NCBI GenBank assembly: GCA_025060475.1
Contig: JANXBZ010000003.1
Location: 1 to 49,571 of the forward strand
Direction of reading: 5' to 3'
Length of the DNA: 49,571 bases
Source: Dictyoglomus sp.
GTDB lineage: Bacteria > Dictyoglomota > Dictyoglomia > Dictyoglomales > Dictyoglomaceae
How positions within the stretch are numbered: the stretch's first letter is position 1; each line of letters opens with the position of its first letter. The position numbers and the translations under genes are program-made. Shown piece by piece: positions 1-9,051 of the stretch. Below the pieces are notes generated by a model. That model searched no databases. It was not told the DNA's origin and worked only from the letters and a program-made list of their open reading frames with translations.

Positions 1-159
1 AGGTTGCCCGAGGGGGTACAGATGGTGATGCCAGGGGACAATTTAGAGATGGAGATAAAATTAATAAAGCCTATAGCCCTAGAAGAGGGGTTAAGATTTG
101 CCATAAGAGAAGGTGGCAAGACTGTTGGAGCCGGAGTCGTAACTAAAATTATTGAGTAG
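1..159 (+). CDS. tuf: Elongation factor Tu, C-terminal end (partial)
   Basis: Open from the left edge; the last 52 codons of EF-Tu are present and end in TAG. The C-terminal beta-barrel is recognisable (MVMPGDN, then [13 protein letters not shown] and [10 protein letters not shown]). EF-Tu is the cytosolic GTPase that brings aminoacyl-tRNA to the ribosome. rpsJ follows after 16 bases with no terminator, so tuf is probably co-transcribed with the S10 operon, a common bacterial order. The fragment is about 45% G+C by hand count, richer than the genes that follow. The start lies outside the window. Confidence 0.95.
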   Translation, partial: RLPEGVQMVMPGDNLEMEIKLIKPIALEEGLRFAIREGGKTVGAGVVTKIIE

Positions 160-175
160 GGAGGAATGAGAATTT

Positions 176-496
176 ATGAGTAGCTATTTAGAAAAACAAA
201 GAATAAGAATCCGGCTCAAGGCTTTTGATCATAGAATTCTAGATCAATCCGCTAAAAAGATTATTGATACTGTGAGAGGGACAGGAGCAAAAATTTCTGG
301 TCCTATCCCTCTTCCTACAAAAGTAAGTAGATATTGGGTATTGCGTTCTCCTCATGTTAATAAAAACTCCGGAGAGCACTTTGAAATTCGAGTTCATAAG
401 AGACTTATTGATATCATAGAACCTACTGCAAAAACTGTGGAAGCTCTTATGAATTTAGAGCTTCCTGCAGGAGTTGAAGTAGAAATTAAAACTTAG
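176..496 (+). CDS. rpsJ: 30S ribosomal protein S10
   Basis: 106 residues, the usual S10 length. The start region ([20 protein letters not shown]) and the [15 protein letters not shown] segment are family hallmarks. S10 sits in the head of the 30S subunit and also acts in NusB-dependent antitermination. ATG is preceded by a GGGAGGA ribosome site. It is the first gene of the S10 cluster, 16 bases after tuf and 16 bases before rplC. Confidence 0.97.
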   Translation: MSSYLEKQRIRIRLKAFDHRILDQSAKKIIDTVRGTGAKISGPIPLPTKVSRYWVLRSPHVNKNSGEHFEIRVHKRLIDIIEPTAKTVEALMNLELPAGVEVEIKT

Positions 497-512
497 AGAA
501 GAGGGGATTGAG

Positions 513-1172
513 ATGTCTGCACCAACTACGAAAGGAATTTTAGGAAGAAAAATTGGTATGACTCAAATTTTTAGAGAAAATGGTGAGGTGGTTCCTGTCA
601 CAGTTGTTAAGGGGGGACCATGCCTAATATTGTCTTTAAAGCTTGAAGAAAGAGATGGATATAATGCTATTCAATTAGGATATGAACAGTGTAAAGAAAC
701 AAAGTTAAATAAGCCCCAAAGAGGATTTTTTAAAAAACTTGGCTTTCCAACTTTCAAAATTGTTAAAGAGATAAGAGTTATAAATCCTCACGAATATAAA
801 CCTGGACAAGAACTTACTGTAGATATTTTTAAAGAAGGAGAATTAGTTGATGTAACAGGGAAAACAAAAGGAAGAGGATTTACGAGTCATATAAAACGCT
901 GGAATTTTAGTAGAGGAAGAATGTCTCACGGTTCTAAGTGTCATAGAAGAAGAGCATCAATTGGTGCTGGTGGAGTTCAGCATGTAATGAAAGGTCAAAA
1001 AATGGCTGGAAGATATGGCAATGAATTAGTCACTATTCAAAATTTAGAAATTGTAAAGGTTGACAAAGAAAAAAATCTATTGCTTATTAAAGGTGCAATT
1101 CCAGGACCGCCAGGTAATTTACTGGTAATTAGAAAAGCTATTAAATCTCTTAGGAAGGGGATAGAACAATGA
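513..1172 (+). CDS. rplC: 50S ribosomal protein L3
   Basis: 219 residues. The N-terminus GILGRKIGMTQIF and the GRGFTSHIKRW and RRRASIGAGG segments are diagnostic of L3, which binds 23S rRNA near the peptidyl transferase centre and is an early assembly protein. An AGAGGGG site precedes the ATG. Its stop overlaps the rplD start as ATGA, so L4 translation is probably coupled to L3. Confidence 0.97.
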   Translation: MSAPTTKGILGRKIGMTQIFRENGEVVPVTVVKGGPCLILSLKLEERDGYNAIQLGYEQCKETKLNKPQRGFFKKLGFPTFKIVKEIRVINPHEYKPGQELTVDIFKEGELVDVTGKTKGRGFTSHIKRWNFSRGRMSHGSKCHRRRASIGAGGVQHVMKGQKMAGRYGNELVTIQNLEIVKVDKEKNLLLIKGAIPGPPGNLLVIRKAIKSLRKGIEQ

Positions 1173-1798
1173 TTCAAGTTCCTGTTTATAATCAGAATGG
1201 AGAAAAAGTTTCTGAGATAGAACTTAAGGAAGAATTATTTGGGGTTAAGACAAGACCAGATTTGTTTCATATGTGTGTTGTTATGTATCTAGCAAATGGA
1301 AGACAAGGAACTCATTCAACAAAAAGAAGATCTGAGGTTAATAGAAGTGGAAGAAAAGTCTGGCCTCAAAAAGGTACAGGTCACGCTCGTCAAGGTGATA
1401 GAAAGGCTACCCATTGGGTAGGTGGAGGAAGACCTTTTGGACCAAAACCGAGAGATTATTCTTATAAGATGCCTAAGAAAATGAGAAGATTAGCTATTAG
1501 GTCTGCTTTATCTACAAAACTAAAGGAAAATAATCTTATAATTTTAGATAAAATAGAACTTTCTCAACCAAAGACAAAAGAGTTTGTAAAAATCCTAGAC
1601 AATTTTGGATTAAGTAATTCTTCTGTTCTAGTAAGTCTTCCTAAGAAAAATGAACTTATAAAGAGAGCAACTTCGAATATTAAAAATGTTAAAACAATGG
1701 TTGCGTCTTGTCTAAATGTCTATGATTTATTAAAATATGATTATTTAATTCTAACTATAGATGCGATACCTGTTTTAGAGGAGGCATTTTTAAAATGA
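1169..1798 (+). CDS. rplD: 50S ribosomal protein L4
   Basis: 209 residues. The L4 signature is present (GTHSTKRRSEVNRSGRK, then KGTGHARQG, a basic loop that lines the exit tunnel). It begins in an ATGA overlap with rplC and ends in an ATGA overlap with rplW. In enterobacteria L4 represses its own S10 operon; nothing in this window shows that mechanism here. Confidence 0.96.
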   Translation: MIQVPVYNQNGEKVSEIELKEELFGVKTRPDLFHMCVVMYLANGRQGTHSTKRRSEVNRSGRKVWPQKGTGHARQGDRKATHWVGGGRPFGPKPRDYSYKMPKKMRRLAIRSALSTKLKENNLIILDKIELSQPKTKEFVKILDNFGLSNSSVLVSLPKKNELIKRATSNIKNVKTMVASCLNVYDLLKYDYLILTIDAIPVLEEAFLK

Positions 1799-2082
1799 AA
1801 GATCCATATACTGTAATTCTAAGTCCTATAATTTCAGAAAAAAGTACTGAATTATCAAAGTATGGAAAGTATATTTTTGAAATAGCGAGAGATGCCAATA
1901 AAATTGATGTTAGAAGAGCAGTAGAAGAAATTTTTAAGGTTAAAGTTAAGAAAGTGGCAATTATAAATGAAAAGCCTAAGTTAAGAAGATTAGGAATGTC
2001 TCAAGGTTATACTTCAAAAAGGAAGAAGGCAATTGTAACTTTGCAACCAGGTTATAAAATCGAACTGATTAGTGGAGTATAG
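1795..2082 (+). CDS. rplW: 50S ribosomal protein L23
   Basis: 95 residues. The start region contains the L23 motif [12 protein letters not shown], and the basic [12 protein letters not shown] stretch is the rRNA-binding part. L23 lies at the tunnel exit and is the docking site for trigger factor and SRP. The start overlaps the rplD stop as ATGA. rplB follows after 11 bases, with TAGGAGG between the two. Confidence 0.96.
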   Translation: MKDPYTVILSPIISEKSTELSKYGKYIFEIARDANKIDVRRAVEEIFKVKVKKVAIINEKPKLRRLGMSQGYTSKRKKAIVTLQPGYKIELISGV

Positions 2083-2093
2083 GAGGTATTATT

Positions 2094-2939
2094 ATGCCAC
2101 TTAAGAAATTAAGACCTATAACGCCAGGAACAAGACATGCTCTTCTTCCAGATTTTTCTGAAATAACAAAAGAGGAACCAGAAAAATCTTTGGTGGTTCC
2201 TCTAAAAAAGTCTGGAGGGAGAAATAACTTTGGTCATATAACTGTAAGATTTAGAGGGGGAGGACATAAAAGGCTTTATAGAATAATTGATTTCAAAAGG
2301 GATAAAGATAACATTCCAGCAAAAGTGATAAGTATTGAATATGATCCTAATAGATCTGCGAGAATTGCTTTATTAAGTTACTCGGATGGAGAAAAAAGGT
2401 ATATAATAGCTCCGGAGGGTTTAAAAGTTGGAGATACAGTAATTTCGGGTGAAAATGTGGATATAAAAGTTGGAAATAATCTTCCTCTAAAAAATATTCC
2501 TGATGGTACTTTAATACATAATTTAGAACTTTATCCCGGAAGAGGTGGGCAATTGGTAAGAGCTGCTGGAACCTCTGCTCAAATTCTTGGAAAAGAAGGT
2601 AAATGGGCTTATATTCGTCTTCCTTCTGGAGAAATAAGACTTTTTGATTTAAGATGTAGAGCAACTATTGGTCAAGTAGGAAATATCGATCATAAAAATG
2701 TCGTTTTAGGAAAAGCAGGAAGAAATAGGTGGTTAGGAAGAAGGCCACACGTTAGGGGTTCTGCTATGAACCCTGTAGATCATCCTCATGGTGGAGGTGA
2801 GGGCAAAGCACCTATTGGACATCCAGGTCCTCTTACTCCCTGGGGTAAACCTACGTTGGGATATAAAACTCGTAAGAAAAGAAAGCCATCTGATCGATTT
2901 ATTGTTCAAAGAGCTAACGAAAAGAAAGAGATAAAATAG
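2094..2939 (+). CDS. rplB: 50S ribosomal protein L2
   Basis: 281 residues, full length. The RNA-binding domain ([21 protein letters not shown]) and the C-terminal [13 protein letters not shown] motif with its functionally important histidine are both present. L2 helps associate the subunits and supports peptidyl transfer. ATG follows a TAGGAGG site. An open frame on the opposite strand inside this gene is a codon-bias shadow. Confidence 0.97.
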   Translation: MPLKKLRPITPGTRHALLPDFSEITKEEPEKSLVVPLKKSGGRNNFGHITVRFRGGGHKRLYRIIDFKRDKDNIPAKVISIEYDPNRSARIALLSYSDGEKRYIIAPEGLKVGDTVISGENVDIKVGNNLPLKNIPDGTLIHNLELYPGRGGQLVRAAGTSAQILGKEGKWAYIRLPSGEIRLFDLRCRATIGQVGNIDHKNVVLGKAGRNRWLGRRPHVRGSAMNPVDHPHGGGEGKAPIGHPGPLTPWGKPTLGYKTRKKRKPSDRFIVQRANEKKEIK

Positions 2940-2951
2940 AGGTGAAAATTT

Positions 2952-3236
2952 ATGGGAAGATCATTAAAAAAGGGGCCTTATGTAGACCCAAAACTTTTGG
3001 AAAAAATTAGAAAGCTTAATGAAAAAGGGGAAAAGAGGATAATTAAAACGTGGTCAAGAAGATCTATTATAGTACCAGAGATGGTAGGACATACTATTGC
3101 AGTTTACAATGGTAGGAAACATATTCCTATTTACATTACAGAAAATATGATAGGACATAGATTAGGAGAATTTGCACCTACTCGTACTTTTACAGGGCAT
3201 AGAATTCCTACTGCTCGAATCACAGCTATTAAATAG
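2952..3236 (+). CDS. rpsS: 30S ribosomal protein S19
   Basis: 94 residues. The family start [16 protein letters not shown] and the [13 protein letters not shown] and GH motifs are intact. S19 forms the 30S head with S13 and contacts L5 bridges and A-site tRNA. It lies 12 bases after rplB with a GAGGTG site. Confidence 0.97.
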   Translation: MGRSLKKGPYVDPKLLEKIRKLNEKGEKRIIKTWSRRSIIVPEMVGHTIAVYNGRKHIPIYITENMIGHRLGEFAPTRTFTGHRIPTARITAIK

Positions 3237-3251
3237 GGAGGTAGTCTACAA

Positions 3252-3596
3252 ATGTTTGAGGTTAAAGCAGAAAGTAAATATGTAAGAATATCTCCATATA
3301 AAGCAAGAAGAGTATTAGATTTAGTAAGAGGAAAAATGGTAAATGAGGCTGAGGCAATTTTAGAAGCCTTGCCTCATAAAGCTGCATATTTTATATTGAA
3401 ATGCTTAAGATCTGCAAAAGCTAATGCGGAACATAATTTTGGTCTTAGAGGAGAGAGATTATATATTTCTCGAGCATGGATAAATGAAGCTCCAAGATGG
3501 AAAAGAATTAATCCAAGAGCACGAGGACGTGCTGATATAATTCAAAAAAGGAATAGTCACATTGTTATATATGTCCAAGAAAAAGAGGAGGGATAA
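3252..3596 (+). CDS. rplV: 50S ribosomal protein L22
   Basis: 114 residues. [19 protein letters not shown] at the N-terminus and the C-terminal beta-hairpin ([22 protein letters not shown]), which lines the exit tunnel, identify L22. A GGGAGG site precedes ATG by about 10 bases. rpsC begins one base after the stop codon. Confidence 0.97.
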   Translation: MFEVKAESKYVRISPYKARRVLDLVRGKMVNEAEAILEALPHKAAYFILKCLRSAKANAEHNFGLRGERLYISRAWINEAPRWKRINPRARGRADIIQKRNSHIVIYVQEKEEG

Positions 3597-3597
3597 A

Positions 3598-4326
3598 GTG
3601 GGACAAAAAACTCATCCTTATGGTTTTAGATTAGGAATTATAAAAGATTGGAAAAGTCATTGGTTTGCGGGAAAACAGGATTATATTATCTTATTACATG
3701 AGGATTGGGCAATTAGGAATTATATAAAGACTAATTATTCCCAGGCAGGTGTTTCCTTGATAGAAATAGAAAGAAAAGTAGCTAATAGAGTAGATATTAC
3801 TATCCATACTGCAAGACCAGGAATGCTTATAGGTCGAGGAGGTATGGAGATAGAAAATATTCGAAAGAACCTAATAAAGTTAACAGGGAAGAATGTTTTT
3901 ATATCTGTAAAGGAAATAAAAAATCCAGAACTTGATGCACAATTAGTTGCAGAAAACATTGCTTCTCAAATTGAGAGAAGAGTGAACTACAAAAGAGCAA
4001 TGAAACAGGCAATAAATAGAGCTTTAAGAGCAGGAGCAAAGGGAATAAAAGTAATGTGCTCTGGAAGACTAAATGGAGCTGAAATTGCAAGATCAGAGTG
4101 GTTTAGGGAAGGAAGAATTCCCCTTCAGACATTAAGAGCAGATATTGATTACGGTTTTGCTGAGGCAAAAACTATTTCAGGAGTTATAGGAGTAAAGGTT
4201 TGGATTTATCATGGAGATAAACCAGAATTAGGAAAGGAATCTGTTGAAGAAATACCTTCTACTACTTCGATTTTACTTGAAGAAGATTTTGAAAGAGATG
4301 AGGTGGATTACGATGTTGATGCCTAA
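3598..4326 (+). CDS. rpsC: 30S ribosomal protein S3
   Basis: 242 residues starting from GTG, giving the family N-terminus (M)[13 protein letters not shown]. The frame stays open upstream to an ATG at 3562, but that lies inside rplV, and a GAGGAGG site stands just before the GTG. The KH domain motif [11 protein letters not shown] is visible. S3 sits at the mRNA entry of the 30S subunit. The acidic tail ([15 protein letters not shown]) extends past the conserved core and overlaps rplP by 14 bases. Confidence 0.95.
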   Translation: MGQKTHPYGFRLGIIKDWKSHWFAGKQDYIILLHEDWAIRNYIKTNYSQAGVSLIEIERKVANRVDITIHTARPGMLIGRGGMEIENIRKNLIKLTGKNVFISVKEIKNPELDAQLVAENIASQIERRVNYKRAMKQAINRALRAGAKGIKVMCSGRLNGAEIARSEWFREGRIPLQTLRADIDYGFAEAKTISGVIGVKVWIYHGDKPELGKESVEEIPSTTSILLEEDFERDEVDYDVDA

Positions 4327-4732
4327 AAGAGTTAAATATAGAAAACAACATCGTGGTAGATTAAAAGGTAAAGCAAGTCGTGGGAATAGAGTTGTATTTG
4401 GTGATTACGGGATTCAAGCTTTAGCTCCTGCTTGGATAACTAGTGCTCAAATAGAGGCAGTCCGTAGAACTCTTACTCGTTACGCAGGAAAAAATGGAAG
4501 AGTATGGATCAGAATATTTCCAGATAAATCTGTTACTGCAAGACCTGCTGAAAGTAGAATGGGTGGAGGAAAAGGAGATGTAAAAGATTGGGTAGCTGTT
4601 GTAAAACCAGGTACTATTCTTTTTGAAATAGGTGGAATACCAGAGGAGGAAGCAAAAGAAGCAGTAAAAATAGCGGGAACTAAACTTCCCATTAAAACTC
4701 GTTTCGTATCTCGAGAATTAGGTGGTGAATAA
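4313..4732 (+). CDS. rplP: 50S ribosomal protein L16
   Basis: 139 residues from the ATG that gives the classic start [19 protein letters not shown]. The frame is open upstream into rpsC, but those residues do not belong to L16. It binds 23S rRNA near the A-site. The [12 protein letters not shown]-type segment (here [14 protein letters not shown]) is conserved. The start overlaps the end of rpsC by 14 bases, with AGGTGG as ribosome site inside rpsC. Confidence 0.95.
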   Translation: MLMPKRVKYRKQHRGRLKGKASRGNRVVFGDYGIQALAPAWITSAQIEAVRRTLTRYAGKNGRVWIRIFPDKSVTARPAESRMGGGKGDVKDWVAVVKPGTILFEIGGIPEEEAKEAVKIAGTKLPIKTRFVSRELGGE

Positions 4733-4734
4733 TT

Positions 4735-4932
4735 ATGGTAAAAGCAAGAGAACTAAGAGAAAAAACAAACGATGAATTAAAAGAGGAATTAAAAAAACTT
4801 AGACATGAACTTTTTAATTTGAGATTTCAGCTTAAGACAGGTGGTCTTACAAATCCTCATAGAATAAAATTAGTTAGAAAAGATATTGCAAGGATATTAA
4901 CAGTATTAAGAGAACGAGAACTTAAATCTTGA
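4735..4932 (+). CDS. rpmC: 50S ribosomal protein L29
   Basis: 65 residues, two long helices as expected. The pattern [27 protein letters not shown] followed by [17 protein letters not shown] is typical of L29. It sits by L23 at the tunnel exit. The start is two bases after the rplP stop, with GGTGG as the likely ribosome site. Confidence 0.96.
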   Translation: MVKARELREKTNDELKEELKKLRHELFNLRFQLKTGGLTNPHRIKLVRKDIARILTVLRERELKS

Positions 4933-4950
4933 AAATAAGGAGAGGAAACT

Positions 4951-5265
4951 ATGTCGGGTAAAAGAAAAGAAATGATTGGTAGAGTAGTGAGTGCTAAAAT
5001 GCAGAAAACTATTGTGGTTCTTGTAGAGAATACCTTTTCGCATCCTTTATACAAAAAGACAGTTAAGAAGCTAAAGAAATATAAAGTTCACGATGAAAAA
5101 CAAGAGGCAAAAGAGGGAGATCTTGTTCTGATTCAAGAGACTAGACCTTTAAGTAAGGAGAAGAGATGGCGATTAGTAAAAATATTAAGAAAAGGAGAAG
5201 CTCTCCCTACTATAACTGAAGAGGTAATGGAGGAAGGTGGTATAAATGATTCGACCTCAGACTAG
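4951..5265 (+). CDS. rpsQ: 30S ribosomal protein S17
   Basis: 104 residues. The OB-fold core ([16 protein letters not shown], then [18 protein letters not shown] and [18 protein letters not shown]) identifies S17. The C-terminal tail after residue 85 is longer than the minimal bacterial form, is acidic, and overlaps rplN by 20 bases. An AAGGAGAGG site precedes the ATG. Confidence 0.96.
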   Translation: MSGKRKEMIGRVVSAKMQKTIVVLVENTFSHPLYKKTVKKLKKYKVHDEKQEAKEGDLVLIQETRPLSKEKRWRLVKILRKGEALPTITEEVMEEGGINDSTSD

Positions 5266-5608
5266 GTTGGTTGTAGCAGATAATAGTGGAGCAAAAGAAA
5301 TAATGTGTTTTAGAGTGTTAGGAAAAAAAAGTATTGCGGAAGTAGGAGATATAATCGTTGCAAGTGTTAAAGATGCTGTTCCTCGAGCAAGTATCAAAAA
5401 GGGTGATGTAGTCTATGCAGTTGTTATTCGAACAAGAAAGGAAATAAGAAGAAAGGATGGTTCTTACGTGAGATTTGATGATAATGCTGCAGTGATTATA
5501 GATAAGCAAGGAAATCCAAGAGGGACAAGAGTTTTTGGACCAGTAGCAAGAGAATTAAGAGATAAAAATTTCACAAAAATAATTTCCTTAGCTGCTGAGG
5601 TTATATAA
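5246..5608 (+). CDS. rplN: 50S ribosomal protein L14
   Basis: 120 residues with family start [20 protein letters not shown] and the conserved [20 protein letters not shown] core and [13 protein letters not shown] end. L14 forms an intersubunit bridge with 16S rRNA helix 14. The start lies inside the rpsQ tail behind a GGAGGAAGGTGG site, which suggests translational coupling. Confidence 0.97.
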   Translation: MIRPQTRLVVADNSGAKEIMCFRVLGKKSIAEVGDIIVASVKDAVPRASIKKGDVVYAVVIRTRKEIRRKDGSYVRFDDNAAVIIDKQGNPRGTRVFGPVARELRDKNFTKIISLAAEVI

Positions 5609-5621
5609 GGAGGAAGATTTT

Positions 5622-5942
5622 ATGTTTGGAATAAAAAAAGGAGATTTAGTTTTAGTAATATCAGGTAAAGATAAAGGAAAAAGAGGAAAAGTCATAAGTA
5701 TCCTTCCACGGGAAGATAAAATAGTTGTGGAGGGAATAAATATTGTAAAAAAACATATGAGACCTACCCCTAAAAATAGGCAAGGAGGTATTGTAGAAAA
5801 ACCTGCACCAATTTATAGGTGCAAAGTTATGTTGATTTGTCCTCGTTGTAACCATCCAGCAAGAATTAAATATTCCTTTTTAGAAACAGGACAAAAGGTA
5901 AGAGTTTGTAAAAAATGCAATGAAATTATTGATCGTGTGTAA
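5622..5942 (+). CDS. rplX: 50S ribosomal protein L24
   Basis: 106 residues. KOW motif near the start ([20 protein letters not shown]). The C-terminal part carries two Cys pairs (CPRC and CKKC) that form a probable zinc ribbon, a form seen in several thermophiles. L24 starts 50S assembly at the 5' domain of 23S rRNA. An AAGGAGG site precedes it. Confidence 0.96.
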   Translation: MFGIKKGDLVLVISGKDKGKRGKVISILPREDKIVVEGINIVKKHMRPTPKNRQGGIVEKPAPIYRCKVMLICPRCNHPARIKYSFLETGQKVRVCKKCNEIIDRV

Positions 5943-5958
5943 CTAGGGAGGAAGAGAT

Positions 5959-6498
5959 ATGGAAATTCTAAAGCAAAAATATAAAAAGGAAATTATTCCA
6001 GAAATGATGAAGAAATTTGGATATAAAAATCCGATGGCTGTTCCTCGCTTAGAAAAAATTGTGATAAATATGGGAGTTAGCGATGCTGTACAAAATCCTT
6101 CTGCAATTGAATCTGCAGCAAGAGATTTAGCTGTAATTACTGGACAAAAACCTTTAGTAAGAAGAGCACGAAAATCGATCTCTAATTTTCATTTAAGAAA
6201 AGGTATGCCCATTGGATTAAAAGTAACTTTAAGAGGAGATAGAATGTATGCCTTTTTATATAAGTTAATAAATATTGCTCTTCCAAGAGTAAGAGACTTT
6301 CAAGGTGTTTCTCCAAATTCCTTTGATGGTAGAGGTAATTATAGTCTTGGAATTAAGGAACAGTTAATTTTTCCAGAGGTTGAATATGATAAAATAGACA
6401 AAATAAGAGGAATGGATATTACTATAGTTACTACTGCAAAAACCGATGAAGAAGCAAAAGAGCTCTTATCTCTTTTTGGTATGCCTTTTAAAAAATAG
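5959..6498 (+). CDS. rplE: 50S ribosomal protein L5
   Basis: 179 residues. The start [20 protein letters not shown], the [17 protein letters not shown] segment and [19 protein letters not shown] near residues 117-135 are L5 hallmarks. It binds 5S rRNA and the P-site tRNA elbow. A GGGAGGAAG site precedes the ATG. Confidence 0.97.
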   Translation: MEILKQKYKKEIIPEMMKKFGYKNPMAVPRLEKIVINMGVSDAVQNPSAIESAARDLAVITGQKPLVRRARKSISNFHLRKGMPIGLKVTLRGDRMYAFLYKLINIALPRVRDFQGVSPNSFDGRGNYSLGIKEQLIFPEVEYDKIDKIRGMDITIVTTAKTDEEAKELLSLFGMPFKK

Positions 6499-6522
6499 AA
6501 ATTAGAAGAGAGGGAGGAAATT

Positions 6523-6708
6523 GTGGCCAAGAAATCACAAATTGTTAAATGGTTAAAACCCAAAAAATTTAAAGTTCGAGAATATAATAGATGTAAAATC
6601 TGTGGAAGACCACGGGGATACATAAGAAGATTTGGTCTTTGTAGACTTTGTTTTAGAGAATTAGCCCTTAAAGGAGAAATTCCAGGAGTAAGAAAGGCAA
6701 GTTGGTAG
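6523..6708 (+). CDS. rpsZ: 30S ribosomal protein S14, zinc-binding type Z
   Basis: 61 residues from GTG ([20 protein letters not shown]). Four cysteines in CKICGRP and GLCRLC form the zinc site that marks the short, Zn-dependent S14 rather than the longer zinc-free paralogue. It belongs to the 30S head. A GGGAGGA site stands 6 bases before the GTG. Confidence 0.96.
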   Translation: MAKKSQIVKWLKPKKFKVREYNRCKICGRPRGYIRRFGLCRLCFRELALKGEIPGVRKASW

Positions 6709-6720
6709 GAGGTTTTTACT

Positions 6721-7116
6721 ATGACGCTTACAGATCCTATTGCGGATATGCTAGTTAGAATTAATAATGCGAATCAAAGAAGAAAATCCATAGTTGATAT
6801 TCCTTTTTCAAAACTAAAACTTAGTATAACGGAGCTTCTATTAAAGGAAGGATATATTGATAAATATGAAGTATTTGGCGAAGAACCTAAAAAGTTTATT
6901 CGTATTTATTTGAAATATGTTAATAAAATACCAGTGATTCAAGGAGTAAAAAGAGTTAGTAAGCCTGGAAGAAGATATTATGTAAGTAAAGATGAAATAC
7001 CTAGGGTACTTGGAGGATTAGGAATTGCTATAATATCTACCTCAAAGGGATTAATGACTGATAAAGAAGCAAGGACTTTAGGTATTGGTGGGGAAGTTCT
7101 TTGTATGATTTGGTAA
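6721..7116 (+). CDS. rpsH: 30S ribosomal protein S8
   Basis: 131 residues. The start [18 protein letters not shown] and the end [25 protein letters not shown] match S8. It binds 16S rRNA helix 21 and is the translational repressor of the spc operon in E. coli. No S8-binding mRNA hairpin was identified here. The ribosome site is TAGGAGG. Confidence 0.97.
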   Translation: MTLTDPIADMLVRINNANQRRKSIVDIPFSKLKLSITELLLKEGYIDKYEVFGEEPKKFIRIYLKYVNKIPVIQGVKRVSKPGRRYYVSKDEIPRVLGGLGIAIISTSKGLMTDKEARTLGIGGEVLCMIW

Positions 7117-7131
7117 AGGAGGAATTAGGAT

Positions 7132-7674
7132 ATGTCAAGAATAGGTAGAAAACCAATAATGATACCAGAGAAAGTAGAAGTTGAATTCATAGGAGAAAAT
7201 AGTTTAAGAGTAAAGGGCCCTTTAGGAATTTTAGAAAAAAGTTTTCATCCTCTAATATCAATAAAAGCACAAGATCATCAAATAATAGTAGAAAGATCTG
7301 ATGATGAGAAATTTTCTAAAGCCCTTCATGGTTTAACAAGAGCTCTTATTAATAACATGATTGTTGGAGTTACTCAGGGTTTTGAGAAGAAATTAGAACT
7401 ACAAGGGACTGGATATAGAGCAAGACTTCAAGGAAATAAGTTAGTCATGGATTTAGGATTCTCTCATCCTGTGGAATTAGAGATACCTGAGGGTTTAAGT
7501 GTAAATGTAGAAGATAATACTAAGATAACAATTAAAGGAATAGATAAAGAGAAAGTAGGCCAATTTGCTGCTTATATTCGAAGTATTAAACCTGCAGAGC
7601 CTTATAAAGGAAAAGGAATTAGATATCTTGGTGAAAAAATACGTCAAAAGGCTGGTAAGGCAGGGAAAAAATAG
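7132..7674 (+). CDS. rplF: 50S ribosomal protein L6
   Basis: 180 residues. SRIGRKPIMIPEKVEV at the N-terminus and the C-terminal KPAEPYKGKGIRYLGEKIRQKAGKAGKK are diagnostic. It lies near the sarcin-ricin loop, where GTPase factors bind. AAAGGAGG precedes the ATG; rplR follows 14 bases after the stop. Confidence 0.97.
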   Translation: MSRIGRKPIMIPEKVEVEFIGENSLRVKGPLGILEKSFHPLISIKAQDHQIIVERSDDEKFSKALHGLTRALINNMIVGVTQGFEKKLELQGTGYRARLQGNKLVMDLGFSHPVELEIPEGLSVNVEDNTKITIKGIDKEKVGQFAAYIRSIKPAEPYKGKGIRYLGEKIRQKAGKAGKK

Positions 7675-7688
7675 GAGGTAGTGTATAA

Positions 7689-8057
7689 ATGATAGAAAAA
7701 GAATCAAGAAAAGAAAAAAGAAAGATAAGACATTTAAGAATAAGAAAGAAAATATTTGGAACTCCTGAAAGGCCTCGTTTAGCTGTGTTTAAAAGTTTAA
7801 GATATATTTATGCTCAGATTATTGATGATACTAAAGGACATACATTGGTTTCTGCTTCGTCTCTAGAAAAGGAATTAAAGTCACAGTTAAAATCTACAGA
7901 TAATATAGAGGCAGCAAAATTAGTAGGAAAAGTTATTGCTAAAAGAGCTTTAGAAAAGGGAATAAAGAAAGTAGTTTTTGATAGAGGTGGATTTTTATAT
8001 CATGGAAGAATAAAAGCTCTTGCTGATAGTGCAAGAGCTGAAGGATTGGAATTTTAA
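7689..8057 (+). CDS. rplR: 50S ribosomal protein L18
   Basis: 122 residues. The basic N-terminal tail [19 protein letters not shown], then [22 protein letters not shown] and the end [20 protein letters not shown] are typical. L18 binds 5S rRNA in the central protuberance with L5. A TAGGAGG site is present. Confidence 0.97.
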   Translation: MIEKESRKEKRKIRHLRIRKKIFGTPERPRLAVFKSLRYIYAQIIDDTKGHTLVSASSLEKELKSQLKSTDNIEAAKLVGKVIAKRALEKGIKKVVFDRGGFLYHGRIKALADSARAEGLEF

Positions 8058-8077
8058 AAAATAAGGAGGGAAAATAA

Positions 8078-8608
8078 TTGAGCAAAGAATTAGAACCTAT
8101 TTTTAAAGAAAGAGTTGTAGAGATTAGAAGAGTAGCTAAAGTTGTTAAAGGAGGAAAGAATTTGAGGTTTAGAGCTTTAGTTGTTGTTGGAGATGAGCAA
8201 GGAACTGTTGGTGTAGGAATTGCAAAAGCAGCGGAAGTTCCTGATGCTATTAGAAAAGCAATAAGAAAAGCTAAAAAGAATGCCATAAAAGTTTCCATAA
8301 GCAAAGGAACAATTCCTCACGAAGTTATTGGAAAATTAGGAGCCTCAAAAATTCTTTTAAAGCCTGCTGCTCCTGGTACTGGAGTTATCGCAGGAGGTGC
8401 TGCAAGGGCTGTTTTGGAATTGGCAGGAATTAAAAACATTCTAGCAAAGTCTTTAGGTTCAACTACTGCTATTAACTTAGCCCAAGCAACTTTAAACGCA
8501 TTGAAAGCTTTAAGAGATCTTCCTGAGGTGGCAAAAATGAGAGGAAAGAAAATAAGAGAAATTGTAAAAGTTTCTCAGAAATCCTCAAATGGGGAGGGAG
8601 AAAATTGA
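8078..8608 (+). CDS. rpsE: 30S ribosomal protein S5
   Basis: 176 residues from TTG behind an AAGGAGGG site. The S5 double-stranded RNA-binding domain ([29 protein letters not shown]) and the loop [17 protein letters not shown] are clear. S5 shapes decoding accuracy at the mRNA entry. Its TGA overlaps the rplO TTG start (TTGA). rpmD (L30), which usually follows, is absent. Confidence 0.96.
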   Translation: MSKELEPIFKERVVEIRRVAKVVKGGKNLRFRALVVVGDEQGTVGVGIAKAAEVPDAIRKAIRKAKKNAIKVSISKGTIPHEVIGKLGASKILLKPAAPGTGVIAGGAARAVLELAGIKNILAKSLGSTTAINLAQATLNALKALRDLPEVAKMRGKKIREIVKVSQKSSNGEGEN

Positions 8609-9051
8609 AACTTTCTGAATTAAAACCAAAATTAGGAGCAAGAAAGGAACCAAAAAGAGTAGGTTGTGGGTATGCTGCTTCTGGGAAGTATGCGGGGAGA
8701 GGCATGAGTGGACAAAATTCAAGAACAGGAGATGGGACGCGACCAGGATTTGAAGGAGGGCAAACTCCTCTTACTCGAAGACTTCCCAAACTTGGTGGAA
8801 TACCAAATGCTCCTTATAGAAAATATACCATAGTTAATCTAAAAGTTTTGGAAGAGAATTTTAATCCTAATGATGTAGTAGATCCTGAGATATTACTAAA
8901 AAAGAGAATAATTAAAAAAGTAAATTTTGGAGTAAAGATCTTAGGAGATGGTGAAATTTCTAAACCCTTAATTGTAAGAGCTCATTCTTTTAGCTCCTCA
9001 GCTCAAGAAAAAATTGAAAGGGCAGGCGGAAAAGTAGAGGTGATTAAATAG
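8605..9051 (+). CDS. rplO: 50S ribosomal protein L15
   Basis: 148 residues from TTG in a TTGA overlap with rpsE, with GGGGAGGG as ribosome site. The glycine-rich N-terminal extension ([22 protein letters not shown]) and the [10 protein letters not shown] motif identify L15, a late 50S assembly protein. The stop codon shares one base with the GTG start of secY. Confidence 0.95.
   Translation: MKLSELKPKLGARKEPKRVGCGYAASGKYAGRGMSGQNSRTGDGTRPGFEGGQTPLTRRLPKLGGIPNAPYRKYTIVNLKVLEENFNPNDVVDPEILLKKRIIKKVNFGVKILGDGEISKPLIVRAHSFSSSAQEKIERAGGKVEVIK

Noticed and set aside
2347-2664. Open frame of 105 codons on the - strand inside rplB
   Set aside because: Lies wholly opposite a clear ribosomal gene, has no ribosome site, and its Leu/Phe-rich product reflects the complementary codon bias.
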